The notes under the pieces were generated by a model. The model did no database searches and was not told the origin of the DNA. It saw only the letters and a program-made list of their open reading frames with translations. A stretch of DNA of 64,000 bases from Holothuria scabra (lineage: Eukaryota; Echinodermata; Holothuroidea; Aspidochirotida; Holothuriidae). The DNA lies in contig CM074179.1 of assembly GCA_037179385.1 (NCBI GenBank), forward strand, positions 744,001 through 808,000, written 5' to 3'. Made by a program: the position numbers and the translations under genes. Positions 9,713 to 20,700 of this stretch are shown here, one piece after another; position 1 is the stretch's first letter, and every line of letters starts with the position of its first letter.

Positions 9713-10325
9713 CCCTTACGAAACAGTTCTGTAAAGCTATGTTGTAAGAACTTATTGCAACCTTTTCAATATTACAGCTCCCTTCACAGGGTTGAGCACT
9801 TTACCATTGCCTGGTTGACATTACTAATTAATTTTTACTATTACGGTTATGAAATTATTTTAGGTATTTTTCATGTTCATGAACCGTTATTTTAGGTGTT
9901 TTTTGCATTGCAAGATTGGGGGGGGGGGCACTAACACAAAACCCCCACACACAAATTGTGCCATGCTGCTAGATTTGAAGAGGATTTTTTAGCCAGTATT
10001 ACCCGAGAAAAAGGCCTTATCCCGGATAGGCTTTTCCCTATAAATGCAACATTTAATCTGTTTTACAAACAAGATTGCTCAATTGAACAAACAGTCTTGA
10101 ATGGGATTACCTCTTTTTAATTTATCTATTGATTATAAGATCATTACTTGATAAAGATATTTTTTTGATCTAATCGTACGAAGGCACTGAACAGAAAAAC
10201 ATTCTGCGCTGCGCGTGCGTTTAGATTGCAGTTAGGCCTAAGTATCGCGTCACAGCTTTACGACGTCATAGCTTTAATTTTTTCAATGAAATGAAGAAAC
10301 CTGTCGACCCACGGAATGAACTTAC
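9713..10325. other. PLE 3' remnant and intronic or flanking DNA
   Basis: Up to about 9770 the sequence looks like PLE tail (acagttctgtaaagctatg). The rest holds a 10-bp G tract at about 9919-9928 and one dispersed repeat (separate entry). I see no coding exon. The splice donor of the Ig exon lies at the right border. Confidence 0.5.
9981..10088 (+). repeat. Dispersed repeat, inverted partner at 55.6 kb
   Basis: The segment around attacccgagaaaaaggc, followed about 50 bases on by ttttacaaacaagattgctc, matches in reverse complement the segment at 55597-55702. Similarity extends over about 105 bp with several mismatches. No terminal repeats, tRNA-like boxes or coding capacity are visible. Confidence 0.6.
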
Positions 10326-10973
10326 CGAAAACGATCACGTTGTATACAACAATTCCACTGGCATTTCCACGTTCATAGATACATGCGTATAATCCTTCAT
10401 GTTTTGCTCCTGCTTTAGGTAATGTTAGTGAGCCGTCACTTCGTAAAGCATAATCGTCCAAATAAAGGTTCGAAAGGTTCCCTCCGAAGAATGCAGCATA
10501 TCCAATGGTATGAAATAAATCTTCTTTTGCTTCCGATATTTTCCAAACGACTAAACTTACAATACCTTTTGAGCAAGAGAGTTGCAGCATAGAGTCTTGT
10601 TCAACGTAGACTGTAACAGATGTTACGTTTGACAAATCAATATGGCTGTTTTCAACAAAAATGGTCGATTCATTATGCAGTAACAGTCCATTTGAAGTAT
10701 TCGCTTTACACACTAAGAGGCTTATTAGGGATGAGGAGGTGAAAATAGAAGACGTAATTGAGCGTGACGTGAACGTAGAATTATTGCCTACGTCATAGGT
10801 TTGAAATGAAACATCTTTATCTTCTCCATCAATTCTCTCAACCCACTTCAAGGAAATGGCTGGACGCCCACCTCGCACAAAACAGGTGACATTAGAACCT
10901 GGACTAAGTTGTGAGAAGCAGGAAGGATTCTCTTCACATAGATCAATAACAGGAAAATCCACGTCAGGCTTTA
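10326..10973 (-). CDS. Ig-superfamily gene, exon with two Ig domains
   Basis: A 648-bp exon on the minus strand has an acceptor ...ctgacacacag before 10973 and a donor gtaag after 10326 (ttcg|gtaag). Both borders are phase 1. Domain one has Cys in NVTC, Trp in LKWV and Cys in LLVCKA. Domain two has LQLSC, VVWK and HEGLYACIY, the classic D/E-x-G-x-Y-x-C strand F. About seven Asn-X-Ser/Thr sites suggest an extracellular glycoprotein. The phase fits directly onto the exon at 22878-23198. There is no transmembrane segment in this exon; later exons would lie to the left, probably beyond the window. Which immune or adhesion family it belongs to cannot be said. Confidence 0.75.
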
Positions 10974-12180
10974 CTGTGTGTCAGACAAAGAGATCAAAAC
11001 TATTTGCTAAAATTATTATTATTTTTTTTTTTTTTATTATTCTAATTAATCATCACTTGACTTACAAGGAAGATCCCTGTCGAACATTCGTCACAATGAC
11101 CCCCCTACGCGTTTGAAATAAAGTTTTGGGCAAAAGATGTAAAACACAAAAACAAAAACAAATATTAAAAGAGTGTTATACCTGAAAAAAGATGCTACCG
11201 TGAGGAAAATAAATGATTTAAAATATTTTGGATACGTAAAAGCTTAATCATTAGCTATTCTTTTCTCCATATGTGCAAACATTCAAATTTTTCGACATTT
11301 TGAAAGTGTGAATATTGTTGTATTAGGGAATTCAATTTGCGGTACGAAGAGCACGCCGAACACTTGCTTTTTTAATTAAACATATTTATGAATGTAGGGA
11401 TAATGTTGCAAAAAGAAGAAAAAAAAGAGCTTACGTAAGGAAGATCCGGGATTGTTGAAGAATGCCTTACCGTGAAAGAAAATCGTTTAGTGTTATTTTA
11501 GGTCTTATTGACTCCCACCAACGGAACTTATAGTTTTAGAAACTGTGATGTTATTATATAGAAGAAATCTAAGGAAACATCACTGAAATTGGCCGGTGTC
11601 ACCTAATAATCTACGGTAGCGTGTAGCACTGCGTTTTAGCTAAGATCATATGTAGTGTCTATTGTTTTCAGCCAGTCTAGAAAAGAGGCATTTACTACAC
11701 AGTGATGTAAACGGCTGAGGGCCGTGAGGTTGGCCAGTTAAGTGTTGTCCTTTAGTGGACGTTGCTTTCTTGAAGAGCACTTGCATGGATTGGTTTCGCC
11801 AAAGGGCTTTTTGCCGGAGAGTCGGGAGAAATTTAGAAAAAGGAAATTTCCGAATGTTATCGGTATGAATTCTCATGCAGAACCAAAGAAAGTTTTCAGA
11901 ACTAGTCTTTTTGGCCTTTTTTTACCACCAATTTGAAAACCGATACGGTAGCTGTTACTACAGAAAAGTTTGCTTTGTGTGATAGGAAAAGAAGGAAACT
12001 AGCAGTTTAGTTGACCGGTGTCCCTTGATGATCTGGTGTCACATGGCACAAGTTCCCATTTTGTCTTTCCCAGAGCCACTAAGTTGGGAATTCCGGAAGT
12101 TTGTTACCCTTTTAAGACAAATATTTGACAACTAAAACTTTATATTGAAGAAAATTTGTAATTTTACCTTTACTCCAAAT
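10974..12180. other. Intron, no recognised element
   Basis: This is AT-rich DNA with an A/T-run near 11020-11040 and no exon I can defend. The longest open frames (11646-11876 and 11742-11936) show no domain and no splice context. Confidence 0.5.
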
Positions 12181-12570
12181 CCAGGTATGGGCCAGATATG
12201 AAATTCCATTTATGGGCCAGATATGGATTTAATATCTGGCCCATATCTGCTGCAGATATGGGATTTATGTCTGGGCCAGATGAAAAATTGGGCAGATATA
12301 ACCTTGACCTGTGCCAGAACCGGATCTAATCCATATATGGGCCAGACAAAATTTTATCTGGATCAGGCCTTTATCTGGAACAGATATGAACCATATAATG
12401 CAATACCATATATAGTTTATATAAAGCTATTCCATACTGATCCCATATAAAGCAGTATCAAATATGGTTTATATAAAGATTTACTGTATTGATCCCATAG
12501 AGACTAATATGGTGCATATATGTCCCATATCTGGACCATATATGACTGGACCAAAATTTATTAGTGCACT
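12181..12570. repeat. Degenerate repeat of CCATATCTGGCCC units
   Basis: Some 390 bp are built from short, partly palindromic words such as gggccagatatg, its complement catatctggccc, ggtttatataaag and gatcccata. The style matches the 65-bp satellite at 20.2 kb (atctggcttgatatggccat). No terminal inverted repeats are clear. It ends just before LINE copy C. Confidence 0.55.
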
Positions 12571-12927
12571 ACCTCTGTGTAAAGCGTATCAAAAGCCTTC
12601 TGAGGCGTGTGTGCTTTTTAAGTGCATTGAAACGGCACATACAAACCAAAACAAAACTAAAACCGGATCGGGAAGAAACATAAACGCAAACTATATACAA
12701 ACTTTTAAATCAAACAGAAAATTATGTTCATTACATTAATAGAGTTATATATACAGATATTTCCAAAACTATGTACAGAAATTATGTTCATCACAATAGT
12801 AAAGCTATATATACAGATATTTACAAAACTATGTACAGAAATTATTTTCATTACAGTAATGAAGCTATATATATAGATATTTACAAAACTATTTACAACA
12901 ACATAAGCACCCTACACATCCACCCAG

Positions 12928-15900
12928 TTACAAGTTAACCACCACACGGTTCCCCCTCACCGAAACGAGTGGACCCCATCGCCTACCGAACGCCGACCTT
13001 GGCAAACGAACGAAGTCGGACTCAACCCTCGGCCTCACCTCCACCCTAACCGACACCAGGAAGACGTCCGCAGGCTTCCCCATCCCCCTAAAAACAATGT
13101 TACATCGGTCTCTCCATAAGGCCAGCTTTATGGAGGCCGAAACAAAGGTAAGTATGCCCTGAACACTTGTATTGCACGGCGGGGGTGAAAGACCATACAA
13201 AGCATAGTCCTGGCCGACCGCCCATGTGTTGCACAACGTCAAACGATCAGTCAGAACTTGGAACCATTCCCAGAAGAGGGCCACAAATTCACACTACCAA
13301 AACACATGTGGCACACTCTCCCACTTTGTGCATCCAGTACGTGGGCAACTGCCATCTCCAAGACGCAACCGAAAGCGCTTGAGATAAGTTACAATCGCAT
13401 CATGTGCGATTCGCCACAACAGGTCTCGCCTGCGGTAATCTAATGATCTGCTGTGGACCACAGGCCACACTTCCGACCCTGGAGCAGAAGTGGTTGGATT
13501 GGACCTGGCCAACTAATTCTTCGAAAACAGCCCGGTATAGATCCCTTGCACTTAACTGCGAAACATCCCCAACTGTAGACATAATAAGGAGCGCTTCTGT
13601 CATTTGACTGAATGCTTCCGAGGGCCTCCAGCTGTGGGGTTCACTGTTACTAAACAGGGAGGGAAAGAACCAAAGGAATGATAATCCCCCCTCCGATAAC
13701 GAACAAAATAGGCAAAATGTATTCTGCTGTCTGCAGCACTATAAACACACTTGGTCAGGAGAAAACGGAGTTTGGAAGGAAAATGCACAAGGCCCAACCC
13801 ACCACGCCTAATATCCTGATATACCATCCCACTTCTTACGAGCTCCGTCTTCCCTGACCATAAAAACCTAAACACAGCCCTCTCGAGACGCAACAGGACA
13901 CCCCTTGGAGCAGCCAGAACAGTGCCTGGATACCACATAAGAGGATGGATATAAAATGATTGATGATATAAAATGATTGATAACTGTCACCTTTCCGAAC
14001 AAGCTAATGTGGCGCCCGCCGAAGTCCTTCAACCTAGCCACCACCAGGTCCACTTTCTCATTCCAGATAAGTAACTCGGTTTGCCCATAACCAAACCATA
14101 CGCCGTTGATCTTTATGGCGTCATCTACCCATGATGCAGCGAAGGGCAGTCCTCTTGACCGCCACTTACCAAGGCGAAGTCCTTTGGTCTTATTAGGATT
14201 CAGTCTGGCACCTGTGGCCTTTGAAACTTAGACAACGTGCCAGTAAGGGCCTTGAAGGAAGCTAGGTCCGGGACTACGCATGTGACGTCATCAGCATACT
14301 GAAGGCACTTAACTTCAACACCACCAGGTATGTGAAATGGTTGAAACAAAGGCTCGACTTGAAAGGCTCTTGCAAGGGATTCACTAAATAATACTTAGAG
14401 TAGAGGTGATAGGGGGCATCCCTGCCGTACCCCACGTTGGACACTGAAGGGGTCTGACGGTAGGCCATTAACGATAACCCGACTGTTTACACCATTATAC
14501 AACAAGGAGGTCCATTTAACAAAAATTGGATTCAAACAAAACTTCTTTAAAATTTAAAAGAGAAATCCATGATCAACCATATCAAAGGCCTTCTCCTGAT
14601 CGAGGGAGACAAGCTCACATGGAAGATCACGGTCCATCACGTATTCAACTAAGTCCCGCACTAACCAGAGGTTCTGCTGGATACTGTGTCCCCGCACCGC
14701 ACATGTCTGAAAGGACCCTACAAGATCTGGCATAACTGTGCCTAGCCTGTTGCAAAGGGCTTTCGTCAGAATCTTGTAGTCTACATTTAACAAGGTGATT
14801 GGCCGCTTGTTTTTCGGTTCGAGGAAGTCTCCTGACTTGGGCAACAAAATTATCACGCCTGTGCTCTGCGAGTGGCTCAACGAAGCAAGCAAGCAGCAAG
14901 GAAGGCAGAGACGAATACATCACGGAGATCATGTGCAACGGCACCCCAGAATAGTTTATAGAATTCCACTGGAATACCGTCGGACCCAGGTGCCTTTTCG
15001 GGTTTCATCTTTGCCACTGCCCTCCAGAGCTCGTCAATAGTCAAAGGGGAGCCAAGTCCATAATTCTGATCTTTAGAGGGGGCCTTGTTAATATTATTTA
15101 ATAGGGACTTTTGAAGGTCTTCATCGACATCTGCCTGGTATACAGCTGCTCATAAAAGTTTTTAAATACTCTTACAATGTCGAGAGGGTCCTTATGTATC
15201 ACACCGTGGACGTCACGGACAGCTTTTATACGGCGATCGATGGCATACCTTGTGACGTCCCGGTAGAACTTAATGGTTGGTTTTTCCTCGGCCTCCACGC
15301 AACGAACGCGAGCACGAACCCGGGCCCCATGTAGTTTTCCAACAAGATACTGTTGGATTGCGTGAAGTGCTGAGCAGTCCCCGTTCCTCTCCCTAGAGCA
15401 AAGCGAGAGGAACTCCTCCCTTCTTCGACGAGCTGTTGCTACACAGTATTCAACTGTAAACTGTTTTATACGGGTCTTTACGTCATCCCACCACTCTAAA
15501 CCTGTTGAAAAGGCCGGCCTCAAAGTTCGTCACCCTTCATACCTGGCCTTAAACTCTTTGCTATATTCAGTCTCCGTTAAAATGTCTGTGTTCATTTTCC
15601 AGAACCCCCTCCCTACTGGCCATGACTCTGGGGGTTGGAATGAGACAGTAACTGCATCATGATCCGAAATTGGACATGCCACAACTTCAAAGTCAATTGG
15701 TGACAGTGCAGGTGGAGCGTACACCCGGTCCAACCTTGAGACGTCCGTGCCATCAGGGCGGTGTCAAGTGAACATGGACAAGCCAGGATGCTGCACTCTC
15801 CAAACGTCAACCATGTCATGATTCTTTGTGAACATGTCCAATCCCACCATACCGACACTACAGCTTGAAGATGTGAATGTGGACATTCGATCGAACTTTG

Positions 15901-16348
15901 TGTCTGGGACACAGTTGAAGTCTCCAGATAGGATACAAGGGGCACAGCCAGGAACGAAGGATGGCAGGGTAGCAAAAAAGTCCCTTCTGTCTGTAGGTTG
16001 GTTGGGTGCGTAAACGTTATACAGGAAGAAGTTCCCGCAAGGATGTTTAATGGTGATGCATACCAACCGGCCCTCATGATCGTGATCAACTTTTCCGACC
16101 AGGGAAGTCCATCTTGGTGAAACTAAAATGACAGATCCACATGAGGACGCAGAACCAAAGGAAGCGTGCAAACCCCCACTCCATTCGTAGGACCAGGTGT
16201 AGACATCGTCTTCATTAACAATGTGAGTCTCTTGGAGGAACACAAAGTCCACACCTAATGATTTACAAAATTGGAAAATTCTGGACCGCTTCCGACTGTC
16301 CCTCATGCCATTAACGTTCAGGGTCATGAGGGACAGGGGACCATTCAT
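12928..16348 (-). pseudogene. LINE copy C ORF2, many stops and frameshifts
   Basis: The endonuclease part reads from ATG 16348 (LMTLNVNGM, FLQETHIV, SGDFNCV) to a stop replacing the Trp of TWHRPDG. A second Trp-to-stop change breaks YEGWRTL near 15530. Both are TGG to TGA. Further frame changes occur in the RT. Motif A is visible in 14892-14554 (LVSLDQEKAFD). The C-terminal region ends VVVNL at 12928. It is a dead copy of the A-type ORF2. Confidence 0.8.
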
Positions 16349-17382
16349 GGAGGAATGTTGAGTTTGAAATTACAAAACCGTCTCTGACCTGGCCTTTTTA
16401 TTACAGGGGTCTGGTGCTGGTGGCACAGGACAAACTCCCTGGTCCGACACCTCCCCCGAGGCCGACCTTTTCAACTTAGACTCTGGTTCAACGGCCTCAT
16501 ACAAATCAGACCAGCCCTCCCCAGATGGTGGGTCCTTCGGTGGAGGCTCTCAGGCAGGTCCTCCCACATCTGACATGGCAGTGTCAGACTCAGAGTCTGA
16601 AGACAGTCTAAGGTCACTCTCTACTGTTGGGATGCCAGCCTCCCCAGGAGCGGGTGGGGAGTGTGCCTCAGGTACTGATGAGGAGGGTTGAGAAGGACCT
16701 ACTTCAGGGTTCCCACAGACCACCTCACATCCCTTAGAAGCTAGAAATTCTTGTTCTACCTAATGTGCCACCTCTGCACTTGCACGCGCAGAGTACGATG
16801 TGGGGCAGGCACCAGAGACATGTCCCTCCCTCCCCACACAGGTTACACCGCACCTGATTGGGACATGTTGCCCTGTCATGCCCCAACTGCAGGCATCTGC
16901 CACAACGTTTGTTTGGGCATGACTTGGCCTCATGCCCCTCCTCTCCACACTGGAAACAGGTGCGGGGCTGCCCAAAATACCTGATGTGGGTCTCGTTTCA
17001 GCTCCATACGGAACTGTCTCTTTGCGTTGAGAATACCGGCCAATTCACCCTCACCGTATTTCACCCAACCCCAGTCTGAGACAGTTCCGTACTGTCCTAG
17101 AACCCTCTCCACCAAGCCCTGATCTACCTCAAAATTGAGGTACAACACCGTCAACACCACAGAGCGTTCATATGGGGTGACAGTGAGACCCTCCACACTC
17201 TTAAGGGAGGAAACCCCCTTCAATCGGGCAGCATCAGTCCGGAACTTCAAATCATACGTATTCCGGGATGCAAGGGCCTGCAGCATCTCTATATCCCTAA
17301 CTTCTACCTTATTGTTCTTCAACACAGAAAAACCATGCTGGGGTGTAACATACCCCCTCAACGCAAACTGTAACTTAACGAT
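16345..17382 (-). pseudogene. LINE copy C ORF1, interrupted by copy D
   Basis: From IVKLQFALRG the RRM-like region runs to KYGEGELAGILN, intact where copy A has a stop. The knuckle region keeps the bases A lacks near 5300, so the second knuckle reads as a full CX2CX4HX4C across frames. One extra C before the third knuckle shifts the frame. The C-terminal acidic region follows with stops. The stop TGA overlaps the ORF2 ATG as ATGA, exactly as in copy A. Confidence 0.75.
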
Positions 17383-19478
17383 GCTGCTTTTTAAGTACAT
17401 CAAAACGGGCACTGGGAAACAAAGGGAGAGGAACTCAAACCAGACCAAAAACACAAAGGCAAAGACTATTTACAGGACCTTACCATGCACCAAGAAACAA
17501 AATTTGTGTAACTACATAATTCCTGTTTTGTTCTTAAGAAAGGTGATGCAAAATTATGTTCATAACAATAATGAAAAATAATAGACCCCTTTTATTTACA
17601 TACCCGTTTACATGGGCTGCGAAACAAAACTTCTGCAGCATACATGTACAACACCCACCCCACACTCGAGCTATTTACACAATATTATGTACAGGTAGGT
17701 TATTATTTACAGGTTAACTATCACCCGGCCACCCCGCACTGAGACAAGCGGACCCCACCGCCTGCCGAACGTCGACCTTGGCAACCGAGCGAAGTCAGCC
17801 TCCACCCGCACATTAACCTCCGCCTTTATCGATGCCAGGACGACGTTTGCAGGCCTTCCCTCTACCCTAAATACAACATTGCACCAGTCTCTCCACAAGG
17901 CAAGCTTTGTGGAGGCCGAAACAAAGGTAAGTATACCGCAAACACTTGTATTGCATGGCGGAGGTGAAAGGCCATACAAAGCGTAGTCCTGACTGACCGC
18001 CCAGCTGTTGGAAAACGTGAGGCGATCAGCCAGGACTTGAAACCAATCCCAGAGAAGGGCCACAAAACTACACTGCGCATGAGGCACACTCTCCCACTTT
18101 GTGCATCCAGTGCGGGGGCAAATGCCATCTCCAAGACGCCACCGAAGGCGCTTCAGGTTAGTAACAATGGCGTCGTGTGCGATTCGCCACAGCAAGTCCC
18201 GCCGGCGGTAATCAAGTGACTTACTGTGGACTACACGCCACACTTCCGGCTCCGACGCATAGTTGTTGGGTCGGACCTGTCCGACCATGTCATCAAAAAT
18301 GGCCCTGTACAGGTCCCCCGCACTGGACTGCAAAACGTCCCCCACTGTTGACATAATACGAAGAGTGTCCCTCATATTGCAATATGCCACAGTTGGCCTC
18401 CAGCTGTGGGGCACACTGTTGCTAAAAAGTGAGGGGAAGTACCAACGAAAGGATAACGCCCCCAATAACGAACGAAGTATGTGAACGGCGACTGGCTCTC
18501 GATGGCGCTAAAAACACATCTGGTCAGGAGAAAACGGAGCTTCGAGGGAAGGTGCACAAGACCCAAACCGCCGTGCTTACATTCCTGGTACACCATTTTT
18601 CTTTTGACTAGCTCCGTTTTTCCTGACCACAGAAATCCAAATATGGCCCTCTCAAGTCGTATCAGGACTCTCTCTGGAGCAGCCAGAACAGTGCCCGGGT
18701 ACCACAAGAGAGGGTAAACAAAACGGTTGATTACTGTCACCTTTCCCAAAAGAGTTAGATACCTATCGCCAAAGGACGTCAACCTAGCCTCCACTAGGTC
18801 CGCTTTTTCATTCCAGGTAAGTAACTCTGGAGAACCATAACCAAACCATAGGCCATTAATTTTAATGTCGTCGTCAACCCACGATGCTGAGAAAGGGAGG
18901 GACTTCCACCGCCACTTGCCTAGACGGAGTCCCTTGGTTTTAGTGGGATTCAGTCTGGCACCTGTCGCCCTCTGAAAGGTGGACAGCGTGTCAGAAAGGG
19001 CCCCGAATGAAGGTAGGTCGGAGACCACACAAGTGACATCATCAGCATACTGGAGGCATTTGACTTTGGCTCCACCAGGTATGTGAAAGGGTTTGAACGA
19101 AGACTCAACTTGTAAGGCTCTAGTTAGAGATTCACTGAATAACACATAGAGTAGGGGTGACAGTGGGCACCCGTGACGTACCCCACGTCGGACCCTGAAG
19201 GGGTCCGATGGTAGGCCATTAACCACAACCCGACTATATACACTATCATACATATACATATACATCTAACTTCAGCACTGTAGGTCAAATCCAGGCATGG
19301 AATATAGAAAGGGAACCCAACACAACAACTTTAGACCAGGCGTGTTTCAAAACGAGCACGACCAAACCCCGTCCCCAAGCGAGAGAACACAATCCAACAC
19401 TTCAATAATTTGCCAGTTGTATAGTACAGTATAAAAAGCACGCCAGCACAGCGCAGCAGCACAATGCCAAAATTCAGC
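17383..19478 (-). mobile_element. Tx1-like LINE copy D, diverged and internally deleted
   Basis: The copy keeps a 5' UTR (19265-19478), then jumps straight to RT motif B and runs to the 3' UTR. ORF1, the endonuclease and the first RT motifs are missing. The sequence is clearly more diverged from A, B and C than these are from one another, including the 3' end (ctttttaagtacatc). It is flanked by a 5-bp direct repeat, acgat, at 17378-17382 and 19479-19483, consistent with a short target duplication. It lies in ORF1 of copy C. Confidence 0.75.
17707..19247 (-). pseudogene. LINE copy D partial ORF2 (RT motifs B, C and C-terminus)
   Basis: The reading starts at VYSRVVVNGLPSDPF and continues GVRHGCPLSPLLYVLF, CLQYADDVTC and LNPTKTKGLRLGKW to FVRYWG. 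A frame change at the G5 tract (about 18448-18454) leads into LSFRWYFPSLF, and the last piece ends VIVNL at 17707. The usual Gln of motif B (RQG) is His here. The C-terminal CPRTGC is present, but the paired HVFWQC is shortened to PHAQC by a small deletion. Confidence 0.75.
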
Positions 19479-19509
19479 ACGATCAGCGAGACCTCCGCGA
19501 AAACACGTC

Positions 19510-19682
19510 ATTTTATGTCCATAGTTTTGTAAATATCTGTATATATAGCTTATTACTGTAATGAACATACTTTTCTGTTTGATTTAGCAGTCTGTAAATA
19601 GTTTTGCGTTTATGTTTTTGCCCGATCCGGTTTCAGTTTTTGTTTTTTTTTTGTATCTGCCGTTTCAATGCACTTAAAAAGC
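19510..19682 (+). mobile_element. Tx1-like LINE, 3' fragment copy E
   Basis: This 173-bp plus-strand fragment is 3' UTR only, ending cgtttcaatgcacttaaaaa followed by gc. A 7-bp direct repeat, acacgtc, at 19503-19509 and 19683-19689 marks the target duplication. It is inverted relative to C and D and lies just beyond D's 5' end, mimicking the A-B head-to-head layout. Confidence 0.75.
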
Positions 19683-20149
19683 ACACGTCCGCTCTCGACG
19701 AAGACCAGAACTGAACTTTTGAGGCAGCATAATGTTATGGGCTATCTGAACATCTATCACAAAGTTAAATGCCCATTGTGTAACATTGACTTAAGTATTT
19801 GAAGTTGAAGTTGTTATATTGCTTAATACTGAAGAAAAAAAGACTGCTTTGCAATTCCTACTTTTAAATGTTTACACTGCATTGTTGATTTAAAATATCA
19901 TATGAGGCAATATCCCAACATAAATTTTGTTGAAGGTTTCATGATTTTCCACATATTACTTCCTTTATCAAAACAAAAAGAAAATCAGGGCCATAAATCC
20001 TGACAACGCCCACATTTGAGAGTATTTGCATATGTTAGTGCAATATGGCCGAATGTGGTTTGAATACTCTGATTTTGGTTTGCTGATACTTGTTCAGTTT
20101 CCAGAGAAGGTCTTTATGTAGGACAGGTCTACAAATTAGACCAAAAAGT

Positions 20150-20700
20150 ATTAATATGGCTATAAAAAAGTTTATATGTAATTCTGTCATGGTATTTTAT
20201 TCAGTTATATCTGGCTTGATATGGCCATATCAAAATTTATTTCCATATCTGGGAAGGCAATTCATCAATTAATATTTGGAGTGATACGGCCATATCAAGC
20301 TTTATTTGTATATCTGGGAAGGTATTTCATCAATAAATATCTGGCTTGATATGGCCATATCAAACTTTATTTGCATATTTGGAGAGGGATTGTATTTATT
20401 TATATCTGGCTTGATATTGCCATATAAAACTTTATTTGCATTTCTGGGAAGGCATTTCATCAATTTGTATCTGGCTTGATATGGCCACATAAAACTTTAT
20501 TTGTATATCTGGGAAGGTAGTTTATTAATTTATATTTGGCTTGATATGGCCATATCAAACTTTATTTGAATATCTGGAATTGCATTTCATCAAGTTATAT
20601 ATATATTATATCAAGGCATCTAAATCTGGCTGTATATCTGGCTTGATATGGCCATATGAAGGCCCTATATAACCAGATATAAATCCATATCTGGATTTGG
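20150..20700. repeat. 65-bp tandem satellite (GGCTTGATATGGCCATAT)
   Basis: Unit starts (ctggcttgatatggcc or variants) fall at 20211, 20276, 20341, 20406, 20471 and 20536, a strict 65-bp period. Partial units lie on both sides up to about 20700. Each unit also carries tttatttgcatatctgggaaggcattt. The core TGATATGGCCATATCA is palindromic. It lies in a large intron of the Ig gene. Confidence 0.85.

Larger units (their letters stand above)
12611..17382 (-). mobile_element. Tx1-like LINE copy C, nearly full length, interrupted at its 5' end
   Basis: This minus-strand copy has its 3' end at the left (aaaaagc followed by acacacg in its own sense), ORF2 at about 16348-12928 and ORF1 to 17382. Homology to copy A stops in ORF1 at ...aacttaacgat, where copy D is inserted. 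What follows D does not clearly match A, so C may be 5'-truncated here. A small tandem duplication of gatataaaatgattgat lies near 13950-13985. No target duplication was found for C itself. Confidence 0.8.

Noticed and set aside
19484..19690. Continuation of ORF1 of copy C beyond copy D (reading ...FAEVSLIVKL)
   Set aside because: The frame is open but resembles copy A only at GACCTCC; the rest of C is about 95% identical to A, so this is more likely flank.
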